The position numbers and the translations under genes are program-made. Positions 5,583-6,244 of a stretch of DNA of 6,244 nt are shown here, piece after piece; position 1 is the stretch's first letter, and every line of letters starts with the position of its first letter. This DNA comes from Chthoniobacterales bacterium. GTDB lineage: Bacteria > Verrucomicrobiota > Verrucomicrobiia > Chthoniobacterales > UBA10450. The stretch lies in NCBI GenBank assembly GCA_025980625.1, contig JAICXG010000163.1, positions 1 to 6,244 of the forward strand, read 5' to 3'. The notes below the pieces were generated by a model, which made no database searches, was not told where the DNA came from, and worked only from the letters and a program-made list of their open reading frames with translations.

Positions 5583-6244
5583 TTATTCGGGGCGTAAATA
5601 CGAATTAAAAAAAGTTTCCACATCCTGAGCAACAGTGTGGGTATGTTCGAGCCCTACTGGGGGCAAGCCATCCCAATCGTGCCAGTATTGGAACGCATGA
5701 TGATCATTACCCGGGCCAATGGTGAGCATCTGATAGAGATCAGAAGAAACGCCTTGATTCTCCAGTGCGCATTGAAGATCGTCAATCTGATGGACCGGCA
5801 TGGTGTCCTGGTCACTGTTGATGGCAAATAAATGTTTAATGTCAGTTGGGGATGTCTCTATGAGTTTTACTATAGAGAGATCTCTCTGCTCGTTCGGAAC
5901 GCACGTGTCGGTTTAGTTCTCAACTTTTTGCTTGAAATCCATGATGGTTATATCCGACCCCACACGATCCGCGAAGTCATAGGCCCCGGATAGACAGGCA
6001 ACCGCATCTGGGCGAAGCGTTTTATCCCATACCGGCCAAACATCAGAGTGCGTTTGGTCAATGGCGGCCCAAGCAGCGTGCGTCGCGCCCGAGGAACCGC
6101 CGAGAATCCCGAGCTTGCCATTGCACCTGCTGTCGTTCCGAGCGGCAGCGATCAGTGACTTAATATCATTAATCTGCTGCGTTGGGCGGCCGGAGTCGCG
6201 CCCGGCCTGGGTGTCTTCGGAGTGGACTGTCTGCCCCTCGACCA
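5583..6244 (-). pseudogene. Alpha/beta hydrolase with in-frame stop codon (5' end beyond window)
   Basis: One minus-strand frame runs from the right edge to TAA at 5583-5585, interrupted only by TAA at 5913-5915. Before the stop are 109 residues including QQINDIKSLIAAARND and the nucleophile elbow GGSSGATHAAW, with Ser encoded at 6093-6095, then FKQKVEN. After it, in the same frame, come another 109 residues with LFAINSDQDTMPVHQIDDL, which carries the acidic triad residue, and GPGNDHHAF, which carries the likely catalytic His. This order of Ser, Asp and His is that of esterase or peptidase-like alpha/beta hydrolases. The substrate is unknown. The sequence on both sides reads as intact coding DNA, so the stop is probably a single base change, perhaps from a Tyr codon (VEN-Y-TDT). 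A truncated product would lack the Asp and His. Readthrough, a sequencing error, or reinitiation at the ATG at 5799-5801 are alternatives. The repeat-protein gene begins 19 bases downstream. Confidence 0.82.

Noticed and set aside
1..6244. Search by eye for a CRISPR array, tRNA, insertion sequence or phage genes.
   Set aside because: No regularly spaced repeats, cloverleaf, transposase or terminal inverted repeats were seen.

Overview
The window looks like chromosomal DNA of a moderately GC-rich Gram-negative soil-type bacterium. My best guess is Verrucomicrobiota (Spartobacteria/Chthoniobacter-like), with Acidobacteria as the alternative. The main support is a secreted protein rich in autotransporter-associated beta-strand repeats that has no beta-barrel, a type common in Verrucomicrobiota. 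The two small membrane proteins are of kinds frequent in soil bacteria. This placement is inference, because there is no rRNA or marker gene in the window.

Layout from left to right. Positions 1-180 hold the C-terminal end of an unrecognised + strand gene. Positions 181-538 are non-coding and lead into nhaA (539-1840, +), a Na+/H+ antiporter with its key residues intact. The part of the leader nearest nhaA (about 402-543) folds on paper into two strong hairpins with a possible loop-to-stem pseudoknot, and the start codon lies in a third small hairpin. This is a good candidate for an ion-sensing regulatory RNA; the nhaA-I Li+ riboswitch class is the obvious comparison.

A minus-strand pair of small membrane proteins follows: an lmo0937-type protein (2274-2423) and a two-helix DUF3185-like protein (2036-2254). 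The pair converges on nhaA, and a hairpin lies between them. A small secreted protein of unknown function (2594-3025, +) diverges from this pair. A clear minus-strand intrinsic terminator lies at 2557-2580, in the divergent gap. The secreted-protein gene runs tail-to-tail, with interlocked stop codons, into a YwaF/TIGR02206-type integral membrane protein (3022-3738, -).

The right third is minus-strand. A 544-residue exported repeat protein (3929-5563) lies 19 bases downstream of an alpha/beta hydrolase gene that runs off the right edge (5583-6244). The hydrolase has an in-frame TAA between its nucleophile serine and its Asp/His residues, so it is probably a recent nonsense pseudogene. The genes do not form one pathway. 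The shared theme is the cell envelope: ion antiport, small membrane proteins and exported proteins.

I see no CRISPR array, transposase, tRNA, rRNA or convincing new multi-gene system. The two observations most worth following up are the structured nhaA leader and the single in-frame stop in the hydrolase.
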